Assembly (NCBI GenBank): GCA_946534585.1
Contig: CAMNCV010000076.1
Span: forward strand, 1 to 38,441
Source of the DNA: an uncultured Prevotellaceae bacterium
GTDB taxonomy: Bacteria > Bacteroidota > Bacteroidia > Bacteroidales > Bacteroidaceae
Reading direction: 5' to 3'
Length of the DNA: 38,441 bases
Part shown: positions 16,375 through 24,695 of the stretch, piece by piece
Position numbering within the stretch: position 1 is the first letter of the stretch
Layout of the letters: every line of letters begins with the position of its first letter
The notes under the pieces: model-generated
Told to the model about the DNA's origin: nothing
Seen by the model: the letters and a program-made list of their open reading frames with translations, nothing else
The model's database searches: none
Made by a program: the position numbers and the translations under genes

Positions 16375-17034
16375 TTATTTTGCCATTATCCAAGCACCGC
16401 TGAACTGCGATTTCAGTGCTGCCTGATCACGTTGAGCTGCCTCACGTGTGTCATGAGTAGAAGCAATTACGCGGTACATCTTACCATCGTATATCACTTG
16501 TGCATTACTGTAACCCGCATTTCTAAGAGTGTTCTGTTGTCCTTCAGCATTTGCCTTAACACCGAAAGAACCAACCACAACAGAAAATGCTTTCAGACCA
16601 TTGCCAGCACCAGTTGACGCGCTTGCAACCTGCTGCGGTGCCTGCTGCTGAGGAGCCTGCACTACTTGAGTTACAGTCGGAGCCTGCTGCTGTGGCTGTT
16701 GCTGAACAACCTGGGGCTGTTGCTGAACAACCTGTGGCTGTTGAACGACCTGTTGCTGAACAACTTGCTGTTGTGGTTGCTGAACAACCTGCTGAACGGG
16801 CTGCTGGTACTGTTGCTGTTGCTGATATTGTGCTGGATTTTGCTGTACATATTGTTGTGGCTGCTGCGAGTATGGCTGCTGTCCATACTGCTCCTGCTGT
16901 CCTTGCATTTGAGCTTGCTCTTGAGCCTTAGCCTTTTCGTAGGCCTTACGATATGCACTCTCTTTAGATGTTCCACAGGATGCTAATGACAACGCTGCAC
17001 AGATAGCAGCGCATACTATAGATATCTTCTTCAT
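16375..17034 (-). CDS. SPOR-domain lipoprotein with long Gln-rich linker
   Basis: This 219-aa protein has a lipoprotein signal with lipobox LASC (C20), a charged coil (about 25-45), a low-complexity Gln/Val/Pro linker (about 43-140, repeated VVQQ and QQPQ units) and a C-terminal SPOR domain (about 148-219: FSVVVGSFGVKANAEG and YRVIASTHDTREAA). SPOR domains bind peptidoglycan lacking stem peptides, at division sites or in remodelled wall. The linker would let an outer- or inner-membrane anchor reach the wall. It is the first gene of the operon; a -7 box (TAACTTTG, minus strand, 17092-17085) lies about 50 bases before the ATG. The repetitive DNA of the linker could vary in length between strains. 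Confidence 0.88.
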   Translation of the reverse strand: MKKISIVCAAICAALSLASCGTSKESAYRKAYEKAKAQEQAQMQGQQEQYGQQPYSQQPQQYVQQNPAQYQQQQQYQQPVQQVVQQPQQQVVQQQVVQQPQVVQQQPQVVQQQPQQQAPTVTQVVQAPQQQAPQQVASASTGAGNGLKAFSVVVGSFGVKANAEGQQNTLRNAGYSNAQVIYDGKMYRVIASTHDTREAAQRDQAALKSQFSGAWIMAK

Positions 17035-17084
17035 CTTTTGGTAATTTTATTAATATTTTTATGTTTTTCTCTTATTTAATGCCA

Positions 17085-17092
17085 CAAAGTTA
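17085..17092 (-). promoter_or_regulatory. -7 box for the SPOR-ruvX-def operon
   Basis: TAACTTTG on the minus strand (17092-17085) matches TAnnTTTG, 51 bases before the ATG. No good -33 TTTG is seen at the right distance. Confidence 0.55.
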
Positions 17093-17167
17093 GTAAAAAA
17101 AAGCCATAAAAGTGGCGTTTTCGCCTTTTTTAACACAAAAAGTTATTTATTTCAACGATTTTTTTAT

Positions 17168-17175
17168 TACATTTG
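17168..17175 (+). promoter_or_regulatory. -7 box for the ytxH gene set
   Basis: TACATTTG matches TAnnTTTG, 50 bases before the YtxH ATG at 17226. The -33 region is only AT-rich. It diverges from the operon at 17034. Confidence 0.55.
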
Positions 17176-17225
17176 CAAATAATTACACAATTCACACGAT
17201 TATTAACCATTAAAACACTATTAGT

Positions 17226-17474
17226 ATGAAAGCATTCGGATATGTAGCAGCTATCGTAGGTGGCGCTGTGGCTGGAGCTACTGCCGCCCTACTCCTTGCA
17301 CCAGAAAAAGGTGAAGACACTCGTGCAAAAATTCAAGACTCCGTAAAGGATTTTTGCGACAAGCATGACATTCAAAACATAAAGGAGACAGTGAAGAATT
17401 TCTGCAACAAGTACAAAATCGATTTAACCAACAAGCAGACGGAAGAGTTGGCTGAAGAAATTTCAGAGGCATAG
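17226..17474 (+). CDS. YtxH-domain protein
   Basis: This 82-aa protein has one N-terminal membrane-anchor segment (YVAAIVGGAVAGATAALLLAP) that runs into PEKGEDTRAKI, the classic YtxH transition, then a charged amphipathic helix. YtxH proteins are small, often stress-linked envelope proteins of unknown mechanism. The next gene is a holin-like membrane protein and the third a small protein; this trio is common in Bacteroidota and suggests an envelope role. Two Cys-containing repeats (DFCDKHDI and NFCNKYKI) in the tail look like an internal duplication. Confidence 0.88.
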   Translation: MKAFGYVAAIVGGAVAGATAALLLAPEKGEDTRAKIQDSVKDFCDKHDIQNIKETVKNFCNKYKIDLTNKQTEELAEEISEA

Positions 17475-17537
17475 CACTTCATTTTTAACCATGTCGGTAT
17501 TAAACTGAGTACCAGACTTTTAACAACGATGTTACAA

Positions 17538-17636
17538 AAGCATAGCTATTATATGGTAATCGGGTTGCGATTACATCGTAATCAGATAACGATTATAATG
17601 TAATCGGATAGTGATTATATTAGAAGAACTATGCTT
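17538..17636. repeat. Three 19-bp dyads at 22-bp period, inside an outer inverted repeat
   Basis: Units at 17556-17574, 17578-17596 and 17600-17618 follow GTAATC-N7-GATTA(C/T), with 3-base linkers and an exact 22-bp period. The outer arms AAGCATAG (17538-17545) and CTATGCTT (17629-17636) enclose the array. The stretch 17475-17672 between the ytxH and holin-like genes holds no gene. A matching array is at 33956-34018. They may be a set of protein-binding sites on one DNA face or an RNA structure. Confidence 0.8.
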
Positions 17637-17672
17637 CATGTAATTTAAAGCAAGGAAAGATAAGTAAGTCTC

Positions 17673-18050
17673 ATGTTTTCAAACGATAAGAACATAGAAA
17701 GAATAGCCGACTTTGTGGAAGAGGCTAAAAGATGGGTAACCATACGTAAGGAATATGCAAAACTTGACATTATTGACAAGATAGTACAGGTATGCACTTC
17801 GTTGACACTTACTCTCATCTTTGTCCTTCTCATCGTCATGATTCTTATTTATCTTTCCTTTGCAGTTGCTCACGCCCTTGGCAATGCTATTGACTCCACA
17901 CCGATAGCATACCTCATTGTCAGCGCCTTCTATCTGGTATTACTTATTATTATATACTGCAATCGCCATAATTGGATAGAAAGGCCTCTCGTGAGATTCT
18001 TGGTAAACGTCCTTTTGAGTGATGACAATATTGACGAACATAACAACTAA
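17673..18050 (+). CDS. Phage-holin-family (holin superfamily III-like) membrane protein
   Basis: This 125-aa protein has an N-terminal charged helix (about 1-40), two membrane segments (LTLTLIFVLLIVMILIYLSF and AYLIVSAFYLVLLIIIYC) and a short polar tail. This layout matches the Phage_holin_3_6 / YqjE-like family, which in free-living bacteria is a housekeeping envelope protein; there is no sign of a prophage here. It is followed 5 bases later by the small hypothetical gene. Confidence 0.78.
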   Translation: MFSNDKNIERIADFVEEAKRWVTIRKEYAKLDIIDKIVQVCTSLTLTLIFVLLIVMILIYLSFAVAHALGNAIDSTPIAYLIVSAFYLVLLIIIYCNRHNWIERPLVRFLVNVLLSDDNIDEHNN

Positions 18051-18055
18051 GAATT

Positions 18056-18346
18056 ATGGACACGAACAACAACCGTCCCAGCCCCATACAACAGTTGAGT
18101 TCTTTGGCTGAACTCAGGAGTCGCCAAGCTGAAATACGCTCTCAACTGAAAAAAAGCGAAAACAACATGTCAGATATTTGGAACGATATGTTCCACAAAC
18201 CATCACCAAGTACTCTGACATCGCCTACTGGCAAAGCTATCAATTTCCTCACAAACTCTGCCGGCATCATTGACGGAGCCATACTCGGATGGAAATTATA
18301 CAGACGCTTCGGTGGCACAATGAATATATTTAAGAAGAAAAAATAG
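18056..18346 (+). CDS. Small conserved-looking protein of unknown function
   Basis: This 96-aa product starts 5 bases after the holin-like gene. It has a polar N-terminal coil (SLAELRSRQAEIRSQLKKSE), a middle rich in Ser/Thr/Pro, one weak hydrophobic stretch (NSAGIIDGAILGWKLYRRFGG) and a basic end (NIFKKKK). I do not recognise a family. Position suggests that it works with the YtxH and holin-like proteins at the membrane. It ends 14 bases before RNase P RNA. Confidence 0.7.
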   Translation: MDTNNNRPSPIQQLSSLAELRSRQAEIRSQLKKSENNMSDIWNDMFHKPSPSTLTSPTGKAINFLTNSAGIIDGAILGWKLYRRFGGTMNIFKKKK

Positions 18347-18360
18347 AGAAACGACATACA

Positions 18361-18766
18361 GGATGACAGTGCTCCGTTCTTATCGCTGGTACTTACTTTG
18401 AGTACAAGAGGAAAGTCCGGGCAGCAAAGAGCACTCCGCTTGCGAAAATACAAGTTGCTGGCGACAGCAAGCGAAAGACAGAAGAAAAAAACCGCCGTAA
18501 ACAAACAACACACGGTAAGGGTGAGAAGGTGGTGTAAGAGACCACCAGGCGACAGGGTGACCTGCGTGCTGTGTCTGCCGGAGGCTGCAAGTTCAAGTAA
18601 ACCATCGTCATGATAGGATTGCTCGTCCGACTAGTTTTGTGCTGGACGATGGAGGGTAGAACGCTCAAGCCTCAAGGTGACTTGAGGATTAGATAAATGA
18701 TAGGAAGCCTGCCTATCTGAGAGGATATGCAGGATACAGAACCCGGCTTACAGGAGCACTGTCCTC
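18361..18766 (+). ncRNA. rnpB: RNase P RNA, bacterial class A
   Basis: This is the catalytic RNA that trims tRNA 5' ends. The universal core blocks are present: GAGGAAAGTCCGG (18408-18420) and ACAGAACCCGGCTTA (18736-18750). The ends pair as P1: CAGTGCTCC (18367-18375) with GGAGCACTG (18753-18761). AGGGTGAGAAGG and the GATTAGATAAATGATAGG region fit other conserved parts. Length is about 405 nt. There is no TAnnTTTG box in the 14 bases before it or just inside the preceding gene, so it may be made from the upstream gene set and processed. Confidence 0.95.
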
Positions 18767-18779
18767 CTTTTTACCATAA

Positions 18780-19928
18780 ATGAAGATAGTAAACATATTC
18801 TCACCTCTCATTATTTTCTGTAAAGCCCTGTGGGCTGACATAGGACAGAAACGAATTATTGGTACAGCCAGCAACTTAACTTACTCTATGTTGTTGGCTT
18901 TTGTTCCTATATTGGCGGTAGTATTTGCCATAGCTCGCGGATTTGGATATTCTATTTACATTGAGGAATGGTTCAAGGATTCACTGGCATCGCAGCCAGA
19001 AGCTGCAGAAACCATAATTGGATTTGTCAATTCTTATCTGAAGCACACACAGAAAGGGGCTTTCCTCGGCATTGGCTTGATATTCATGCTATGGACAACG
19101 CTGATGCTTATTTCAAATATTGAAAGTGCTTTCAACGACATTTGGCAAGTAAAAAGACAGCGAAGCATCTTCCGCACAATAACTGACTATGTTGCATTGT
19201 TGTTTCTCATACCTATTGTCATTGTCATAAGTTCTGGCTTATCACTTCTCACTGCTGCGCTCAATCACCAACTGAAAGACATCGTGGTGATAGGTCCACT
19301 GATGTCCATTTCTATCAAACTGTCACCATACCTTTTGCTGTCAGTGGCATTTATTGCTTTGTATGTATTCATGCCTAACACAAAGGTAAAATTAAAATCC
19401 GCCATAATACCAGGCATTATAGCAGGAGTGTCAATGCAGATATTCCAATCTATTTATATAAATTCACAGATTTGGATATCAAATTACAACGCTATATATG
19501 GTTCTTTTGCCATAATTCCTTTTTTTCTGCTATGGCTACAGACATCATGGATAATATGCCTCGTTGGTGCAGAATTATCATATACGAGACAGAACTCCGA
19601 AGATTTCATTTCTACCACAACTACAGAACCGAGTTTCGCCTCCAGATGTGAAGCATCATGGAGAATCCTGCAACTGATAAACCATAGATTCCGTAATGGT
19701 GAAAAAGCACTCACCGCAGAAGATATAAAGCAATCGCTGAAGATTTCAATGAGACACATAAACACGCTGCTATATGATCTGGAACAGATAAATCTGATAG
19801 CGGAAATTACTCACGATGAGAAAGGGGACACTGCAAGATACCTCCCTGCTGAAGCCCTTGACAACGTAACGAAAGAAGTTCTCTTTGAAAAATTAGCCAA
19901 TATAGGTAATCCTTTAACGTTTTCTTAA
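18780..19928 (+). CDS. YihY/BrkB-family membrane protein
   Basis: This 382-aa protein has about six membrane segments in residues 25-270 and the family features: TASNLTYSMLLAFVPILAV near the N-terminus, FNDIWQVKRQRS after the second segment, and NAIYGSFAIIPFFLLWLQTSW. A soluble C-terminal part (about 290-380) looks like a winged helix, an extension usual in Bacteroidota members. The old name ribonuclease BN is wrong for this family; the function is not known. It begins about 15 bases after rnpB and leads the set brkB-rsmG-MBL-ruvC-ModF-peptidase. Confidence 0.9.
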   Translation: MKIVNIFSPLIIFCKALWADIGQKRIIGTASNLTYSMLLAFVPILAVVFAIARGFGYSIYIEEWFKDSLASQPEAAETIIGFVNSYLKHTQKGAFLGIGLIFMLWTTLMLISNIESAFNDIWQVKRQRSIFRTITDYVALLFLIPIVIVISSGLSLLTAALNHQLKDIVVIGPLMSISIKLSPYLLLSVAFIALYVFMPNTKVKLKSAIIPGIIAGVSMQIFQSIYINSQIWISNYNAIYGSFAIIPFFLLWLQTSWIICLVGAELSYTRQNSEDFISTTTTEPSFASRCEASWRILQLINHRFRNGEKALTAEDIKQSLKISMRHINTLLYDLEQINLIAEITHDEKGDTARYLPAEALDNVTKEVLFEKLANIGNPLTFS

Positions 19929-19938
19929 TACAAAGCTT

Positions 19939-20559
19939 ATGGACTTAATAAACAAATACTTTCCAAACATTTCAGAAGAGCAGGCAAGACAATTTGCGAT
20001 GCTCAACGAATTGTACCATGACTGGAACAGCAAAATCAACGTTATATCACGCAAGGATATTGACAATCTATACGAACATCATGTGTTGCACTCGTTAGCC
20101 ATTGCTAAAGCACTTCGTTTCAAAAACGGCACACGCATTATTGACTTTGGTTGCGGAGGCGGTTTCCCTGGCATTCCACTCGCCATAATGTTTCCAGAAT
20201 GTCAGTTCAAACTAATTGACGGCACCGCAAAGAAAATACGTGTGTGCAATGAGGTTGCAGCAGCCGCAGGCTTAAAGAATGTAATAGCAGAACAACGACG
20301 CGGAGAAGAAGAAAAGGGGGCTTTCGATTATATCGTTTCCAGAGCCGTCATGCCATTGCCTGACATTGTAAAAATCATGAAAAAAAACATATCAAAAAAG
20401 TGCAACAATGCCATGCCTAACGGTATATTCTGTCTGAAAGGCGGAGATTTGCAATCCGAGCTCCAACCATATAAAAACATTGTTGAAAAGACAGAACTCT
20501 CCACCTGGTTTGAGGAAGAATGGTTCAAGCAAAAATATCTTATTTATTTACCATACTGA
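19939..20559 (+). CDS. rsmG: 16S rRNA m7G527 methyltransferase
   Basis: This 206-aa SAM enzyme methylates G527 of 16S rRNA, a change that affects streptomycin sensitivity. The N-terminus has the family pattern LNELYHDWNSKINVISRKD and HHVLHSL; the SAM site is IDFGCGGGFPGIPLA (68-81), and SRAVMPL and FCLKGG follow. It starts 10 bases after brkB and ends 7 bases before the MBL gene. Confidence 0.95.
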   Translation: MDLINKYFPNISEEQARQFAMLNELYHDWNSKINVISRKDIDNLYEHHVLHSLAIAKALRFKNGTRIIDFGCGGGFPGIPLAIMFPECQFKLIDGTAKKIRVCNEVAAAAGLKNVIAEQRRGEEEKGAFDYIVSRAVMPLPDIVKIMKKNISKKCNNAMPNGIFCLKGGDLQSELQPYKNIVEKTELSTWFEEEWFKQKYLIYLPY

Positions 20560-20566
20560 TTACGAC

Positions 20567-21208
20567 ATGCTAAATATAAAAAACATACAATGTAATATGC
20601 TGGCAGAGAATTGTTATATCGTCAGCGATGAAACAAACGACTGCATCATCATTGATTGCGGAGCATACAGCGAAATGGAAAAAAAGTGCATCGAGGATTA
20701 CATCACCGAAGCTCACCTTACGCCACGTATGCACATTCTTACCCACGGTCATTTCGACCATATCATGGGAAGCAAGTGGATATATGAAAAATACGGTATA
20801 AAACCCACTATATACGAAGCTGACACTGACACCTATAATAACTTCAACAAAGATACAGAAGCCTTCGGATTTTCTATAGATTACAACCTGCCAGCAATCG
20901 GGCAATACCTTACAGATGGTGAAACTATCGAGTTCGGTACACATTCCTTCAAAGTAACACACACACCAGGGCATAGTAAAGGTAGCGTGATTTATTATTG
21001 CGATGAGGAGAAGGTCGTTTTTACAGGCGACACGCTTTTCAAAAGCAGCATCGGACGTACGGATTTGCCAGGGGGGAGTATGTTTCAGATAATACAATCG
21101 CTAAGAAAAATAACTCAATTACCCGATGACACCAAAGTATATCCTGGGCATGGTGGAACTACGACCATAGGGTATGAACTCGCCACAAATCCATATCTTG
21201 ACAGATAG
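20567..21208 (+). CDS. Metallo-beta-lactamase-fold hydrolase (glyoxalase II-like)
   Basis: This 213-aa protein has the metal-binding HGHFDH motif (H60, H62, D64, H65), then HTPGHSKGS, FTGDTLF (bridging Asp) and YPGHG, the full ligand set of the glyoxalase II/YcbL type. These usually hydrolyse thioesters such as S-lactoylglutathione, but small bacterial forms have other substrates. The start at 20567 follows the rsmG stop; an in-frame upstream ATG at 20480 would lie deep in rsmG and adds residues unlike the family. The gene is 6 bases before ruvC. Confidence 0.9.
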   Translation: MLNIKNIQCNMLAENCYIVSDETNDCIIIDCGAYSEMEKKCIEDYITEAHLTPRMHILTHGHFDHIMGSKWIYEKYGIKPTIYEADTDTYNNFNKDTEAFGFSIDYNLPAIGQYLTDGETIEFGTHSFKVTHTPGHSKGSVIYYCDEEKVVFTGDTLFKSSIGRTDLPGGSMFQIIQSLRKITQLPDDTKVYPGHGGTTTIGYELATNPYLDR

Positions 21209-21214
21209 CCAATC

Positions 21215-21775
21215 ATGCAAAAAGCTGAACGAATAATAATGGGGATAGACCCTGGCACAAATGTAATGGGTTATGGAATAATAAAATGTATCGGTCAGAA
21301 AGCAGAGATGGTTGCAATGGGCGTAATTGATATGCGCAAAGAAAGTGACCCCTACCTACGACTTGGACACATCCATCAGCGTGTAACAGGCATCATTGAT
21401 GAATACTTACCCGATGAAATAGCCATAGAGGCTCCATTTTTTGGAAAGAACGTACAGTCGATGCTGAAACTTGGCAGAGCACAGGGTGTAGCAATCGCAG
21501 CAGCCATACAACATAGCGTGCCTGTACATGAATATGCACCAATGAAAATCAAAATGGCCATAACAGGTATAGGCACGGCCTCAAAAGACCAGGTGGCAGG
21601 AATGTTGCAACGTATATTCAAGTTAAGAAATGACGACATGCCAAAATTCATGGATGCAACAGACGCATTAGGAGCTGCATACTGCCACTTCATTCAATTA
21701 AGCACACCGATTGGAAGAAAGAAATATTCATCTTGGAAAGACTTCGCACTAAAAAACAAATCAAGGATAAAATGA
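21215..21775 (+). CDS. ruvC: Crossover junction endonuclease RuvC
   Basis: This 186-aa nuclease cuts Holliday junctions with RuvAB. The four acidic residues of the RNase H-like site are visible: D12 in GIDPGT, E72 in IEAPFF, and D147 and D150 in DATDALGAAYCH. The basic and hydrophobic DNA-binding region (NVQSMLKLGRAQG) is present. It overlaps the ATPase gene by 4 bases (ATGA). ruvA and ruvB are not in the window; the second junction nuclease candidate, ruvX, is 5 kb away. Confidence 0.95.
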   Translation: MQKAERIIMGIDPGTNVMGYGIIKCIGQKAEMVAMGVIDMRKESDPYLRLGHIHQRVTGIIDEYLPDEIAIEAPFFGKNVQSMLKLGRAQGVAIAAAIQHSVPVHEYAPMKIKMAITGIGTASKDQVAGMLQRIFKLRNDDMPKFMDATDALGAAYCHFIQLSTPIGRKKYSSWKDFALKNKSRIK

Positions 21776-23256
21776 TAATAAGCGTACATAAAGGAATAAC
21801 ACGTATGCCTGAATGGCGTACAAATGAACCCGTAAATTTTGAATTAAATACTGATGAACATATAGCTATTGTCGGGCCGAACGCAAGTGGCAAATCCCTT
21901 ACCATTGATATTCTGACAAGCACACACCCATTACTGATGCAAGATGTAGAATATGATTTCTCACCAAAGAAATCATCAATGGCCTCGGAGTGCATCAAAT
22001 ACATTACTTTCCGCGACACGTATGGAGGTGATAATGACCGTACATACTATCTGCAACAGAGATGGAACCAAACAGAAATTGATGTCTCTACACCTACTGT
22101 GGGCGAAATATTGGAGAAAGCATTCCTAAACTCTGGCAAAGACACTGAAGAAAGAAGGGATTTTCAAAATCATTTGTATAAGATATTCAATCTCGATTAC
22201 CTACTCGACAAATACATAATTCTGCTTTCATCTGGCGAATTACGCAAATTCATCCTATGTCGCGCACTTATGAGTGACCCACGAGTAATTATCATGGACA
22301 ATCCCTTTATTGGACTTGACAAAGAAACAAGGCAGCAGTTGCGTGACGTTCTTGAAACCATAAGTCGAGAACGCGCATTACAGATAATACTGGTACTTGC
22401 AAAAGATGAAGATATACCAAGATTTATTACGCACATTGTTCCTGTACGTAACAAGGTCGTAATGAAAAAGATATCACGTGAACAATATCTTCAAAGCCGA
22501 GAATTCATAGTTGCCGACACACATATCAGTGATGAAGTCAAGAATGAGATTCTAAACATACCATATCGTTCGGACGAATACAATACTGACATTGTCGTAC
22601 AGATGAACAAGGTCAGCATTGTTTATGGTAACCGTACGATTTTAAAAGATTTATCATGGACTGTACACAATGGCGAACGCTGGGCTTTGTCTGGACAAAA
22701 TGGAGCAGGTAAATCCACGCTTCTAAGTTTGGTATGCGCAGATAATCCACAAAGCTATGCTTGTGACATCACTCTGTTTGACCAGAAAAGAGGACACGGA
22801 GAAAGTATTTGGGATATAAAAAAACATATCGGCTATGTTTCACCCGAAATGCACCGCGCATACAATAGGGATATGCCCGCAATACGCATTGTTGCCTCTG
22901 GACTGAAAGATTCCGTAGGACTGTATGTCAAACCCTCTGAAGGCGACTATGATATCTGTCGCAAGTGGATGCATATATTCGGCATCGAAGACCTTGCTGA
23001 ACGTACTTTTCTCAAACTTTCAAGTGGAGAACAAAGGATGGTACTACTCGCACGTGCATTTGTAAAAGACCCAGAACTTCTAATTCTCGACGAACCTCTC
23101 CACGGCTTAGATACTGTAAATAGTGAAAAGGTGAAAGAAATCATCGACACTTTTTGCCTTCGCAAAAACAAAACACTGATAATGGTAACACACTACAAGG
23201 AAAATCTCCCAACGTGTATCACTCACAACATTTACCTTACACGACATACGAACTAA
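21772..23256 (+). CDS. ModF-like protein with two ABC ATPase domains
   Basis: This 494-aa protein has two fused nucleotide-binding domains and no membrane part. Domain 1: Walker A GPNASGKS and signature LSSGELRKF. Domain 2: Walker A GQNGAGKST (about residue 311-319), signature LSSGEQRM, Walker B LLILDEP. This matches ModF/PhrA-type proteins, once linked to molybdate transport but of unclear function; no molybdate genes are nearby. The start at 21772 makes an ATGA overlap with ruvC; an earlier in-frame ATG at 21733 lies inside ruvC. Confidence 0.85.
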   Translation: MIISVHKGITRMPEWRTNEPVNFELNTDEHIAIVGPNASGKSLTIDILTSTHPLLMQDVEYDFSPKKSSMASECIKYITFRDTYGGDNDRTYYLQQRWNQTEIDVSTPTVGEILEKAFLNSGKDTEERRDFQNHLYKIFNLDYLLDKYIILLSSGELRKFILCRALMSDPRVIIMDNPFIGLDKETRQQLRDVLETISRERALQIILVLAKDEDIPRFITHIVPVRNKVVMKKISREQYLQSREFIVADTHISDEVKNEILNIPYRSDEYNTDIVVQMNKVSIVYGNRTILKDLSWTVHNGERWALSGQNGAGKSTLLSLVCADNPQSYACDITLFDQKRGHGESIWDIKKHIGYVSPEMHRAYNRDMPAIRIVASGLKDSVGLYVKPSEGDYDICRKWMHIFGIEDLAERTFLKLSSGEQRMVLLARAFVKDPELLILDEPLHGLDTVNSEKVKEIIDTFCLRKNKTLIMVTHYKENLPTCITHNIYLTRHTN

Positions 23257-23270
23257 CACTCACAATAATT

Positions 23271-24536
23271 ATGAAAGCATTATTGACATTTTTCTTTTTC
23301 ACAACGACAATGATTATGAGTGCCATGCCAAATGCATCCGACACTATAGCATCATACAATGACACCATTGAGACAAAGCTGGAATTAGCTGACACAGCTG
23401 TTGTTCCTACAAACTTTAGTCGTCCTATGTTTACAACAATAGTAGAAGTTCCTGTAACTTCAACTAAAGATCAAAGTCGTTCTGGTACATGTTGGGATTA
23501 TTCTACTCTATCTTTCTTTGAGTCCGAAATTCTCAGGAAAAGGAATAAAGAATACGATTTGTCGGAAATGTTCATTGCCAACAAAAACTACATGGAACGT
23601 GCTATTATGAAAGTAAGACTACATGGAGATTGTCAGTTTTCACAAGGTGGAACGGCACATGACGTCCTTTACACAATTATGAAATATGGCATTTGCCCTG
23701 AAGACGCAATGCCACTACCTGGTTCCATGTATGGAGATACTCTGAACAATTTCAATGAATTCTTTCATGTCATGACACCATACGTACAGGCATTATCAAC
23801 AACCACAGCTTCTCGTCTCACCCCCGCATGGAAAAAAGGATTGCAAGGAATTATTGATGCCTACCTTGGACAGACACCGCAAACTTTCACTTACGAAGGC
23901 AGAACTTACACTCCTCTAACATTCGCAGAAAGCCTTGGACTTGACTGGAACGAGTATATATCAATAACATCATACACACATCATCCATTCTACACAGAGT
24001 TTCCACTGGAAATTCAAGACAACTGGAGGCAAGGAATGTCATGGAATCTTCCTATAGAAGACATCGAACGAATAATTGATTACGCTTTAGATAATGGATA
24101 TACAATAGCCTGGGGCGGAGATGTTAGTGAAGACGGTTTCACACGCGATGGTCTCGCCTTATTAGCCGATATAGAGAAAGTTCAATCAAATGATGGTTCA
24201 GATATGGCACACTGGCTAAAACTAACTACAACAGAAAAGAAAGACAAACTGCAAGAGCTGGGTGTCAATATTCCTGAGTTATCTCCTTCACAAGAGAAAA
24301 GGCAGGAAGAATATGATAATTGGGAACTTACAGATGATCATGGTATGCATATATACGGACGCGCGACTGATCAGACTGGACGAATATATTATAAAGTCAA
24401 AAACTCATGGGGAAAGCATGGGGATTATGATGGTGTATGGTTTATGAGCAAAAACTATATTATTGCCAAACTGATGGATTTCATGGTTAATATAAATGCG
24501 ATACCAAAAGATATTCTCAAAAAAATCAAAAAATAA
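23271..24536 (+). CDS. Exported C1-family cysteine peptidase (bleomycin hydrolase-like)
   Basis: This 421-aa protein has a signal peptide (MKALLTFFFFTTTMIMSAMP) and a papain-like fold of the C1B type: the oxyanion Gln in KDQ (Q68), the nucleophile in SGTCWDYS (C74), the histidine in DDHGM (H357) and Asn in KNSWG (N378). Cytoplasmic PepC/bleomycin hydrolase has the same core, but this one is exported, a form frequent in gut Bacteroidota, where it probably digests peptides in the periplasm. The start at 23271 is chosen because it begins the signal peptide; the frame is open further upstream inside the ATPase gene. Confidence 0.9.
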   Translation: MKALLTFFFFTTTMIMSAMPNASDTIASYNDTIETKLELADTAVVPTNFSRPMFTTIVEVPVTSTKDQSRSGTCWDYSTLSFFESEILRKRNKEYDLSEMFIANKNYMERAIMKVRLHGDCQFSQGGTAHDVLYTIMKYGICPEDAMPLPGSMYGDTLNNFNEFFHVMTPYVQALSTTTASRLTPAWKKGLQGIIDAYLGQTPQTFTYEGRTYTPLTFAESLGLDWNEYISITSYTHHPFYTEFPLEIQDNWRQGMSWNLPIEDIERIIDYALDNGYTIAWGGDVSEDGFTRDGLALLADIEKVQSNDGSDMAHWLKLTTTEKKDKLQELGVNIPELSPSQEKRQEEYDNWELTDDHGMHIYGRATDQTGRIYYKVKNSWGKHGDYDGVWFMSKNYIIAKLMDFMVNINAIPKDILKKIKK

Positions 24537-24622
24537 CGCAGATTTAGACTGATTTAGGTTAAAAAAAACAAACAGGTAGTTTATTTTAACTTAATACCGA
24601 GCATTATTTTGAAAAAAAGATG

Positions 24623-24630
24623 TAACTTTG
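24623..24630 (+). promoter_or_regulatory. -7 box of rpsP
   Basis: TAACTTTG matches the -7 consensus, 65 bases before the rpsP ATG. A good -33 TTTG is not at the usual distance. It shows that the frame, which is open from 24609, is not translated from there. Confidence 0.65.
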
Positions 24631-24695
24631 CAACAGTTTTCACGCGTTTGAAAACATATTCACATCTATTTATTAACAAATTATTCAAAAAACAA

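Noticed and set aside
16587..16986. Leu- or Ala-rich frames opposite the SPOR gene linker
   Set aside because: They arise from the antisense of repeated CAG/CAA codons and are not genes.
17556..17618. CRISPR array
   Set aside because: The units are 19 bp with 3-base linkers, so there are no spacers, and no cas genes are present.
17673..18050. Holin-like gene as evidence for a prophage
   Set aside because: No other phage gene is near and the YtxH-holin-like-small protein set is a usual chromosomal group in this phylum.
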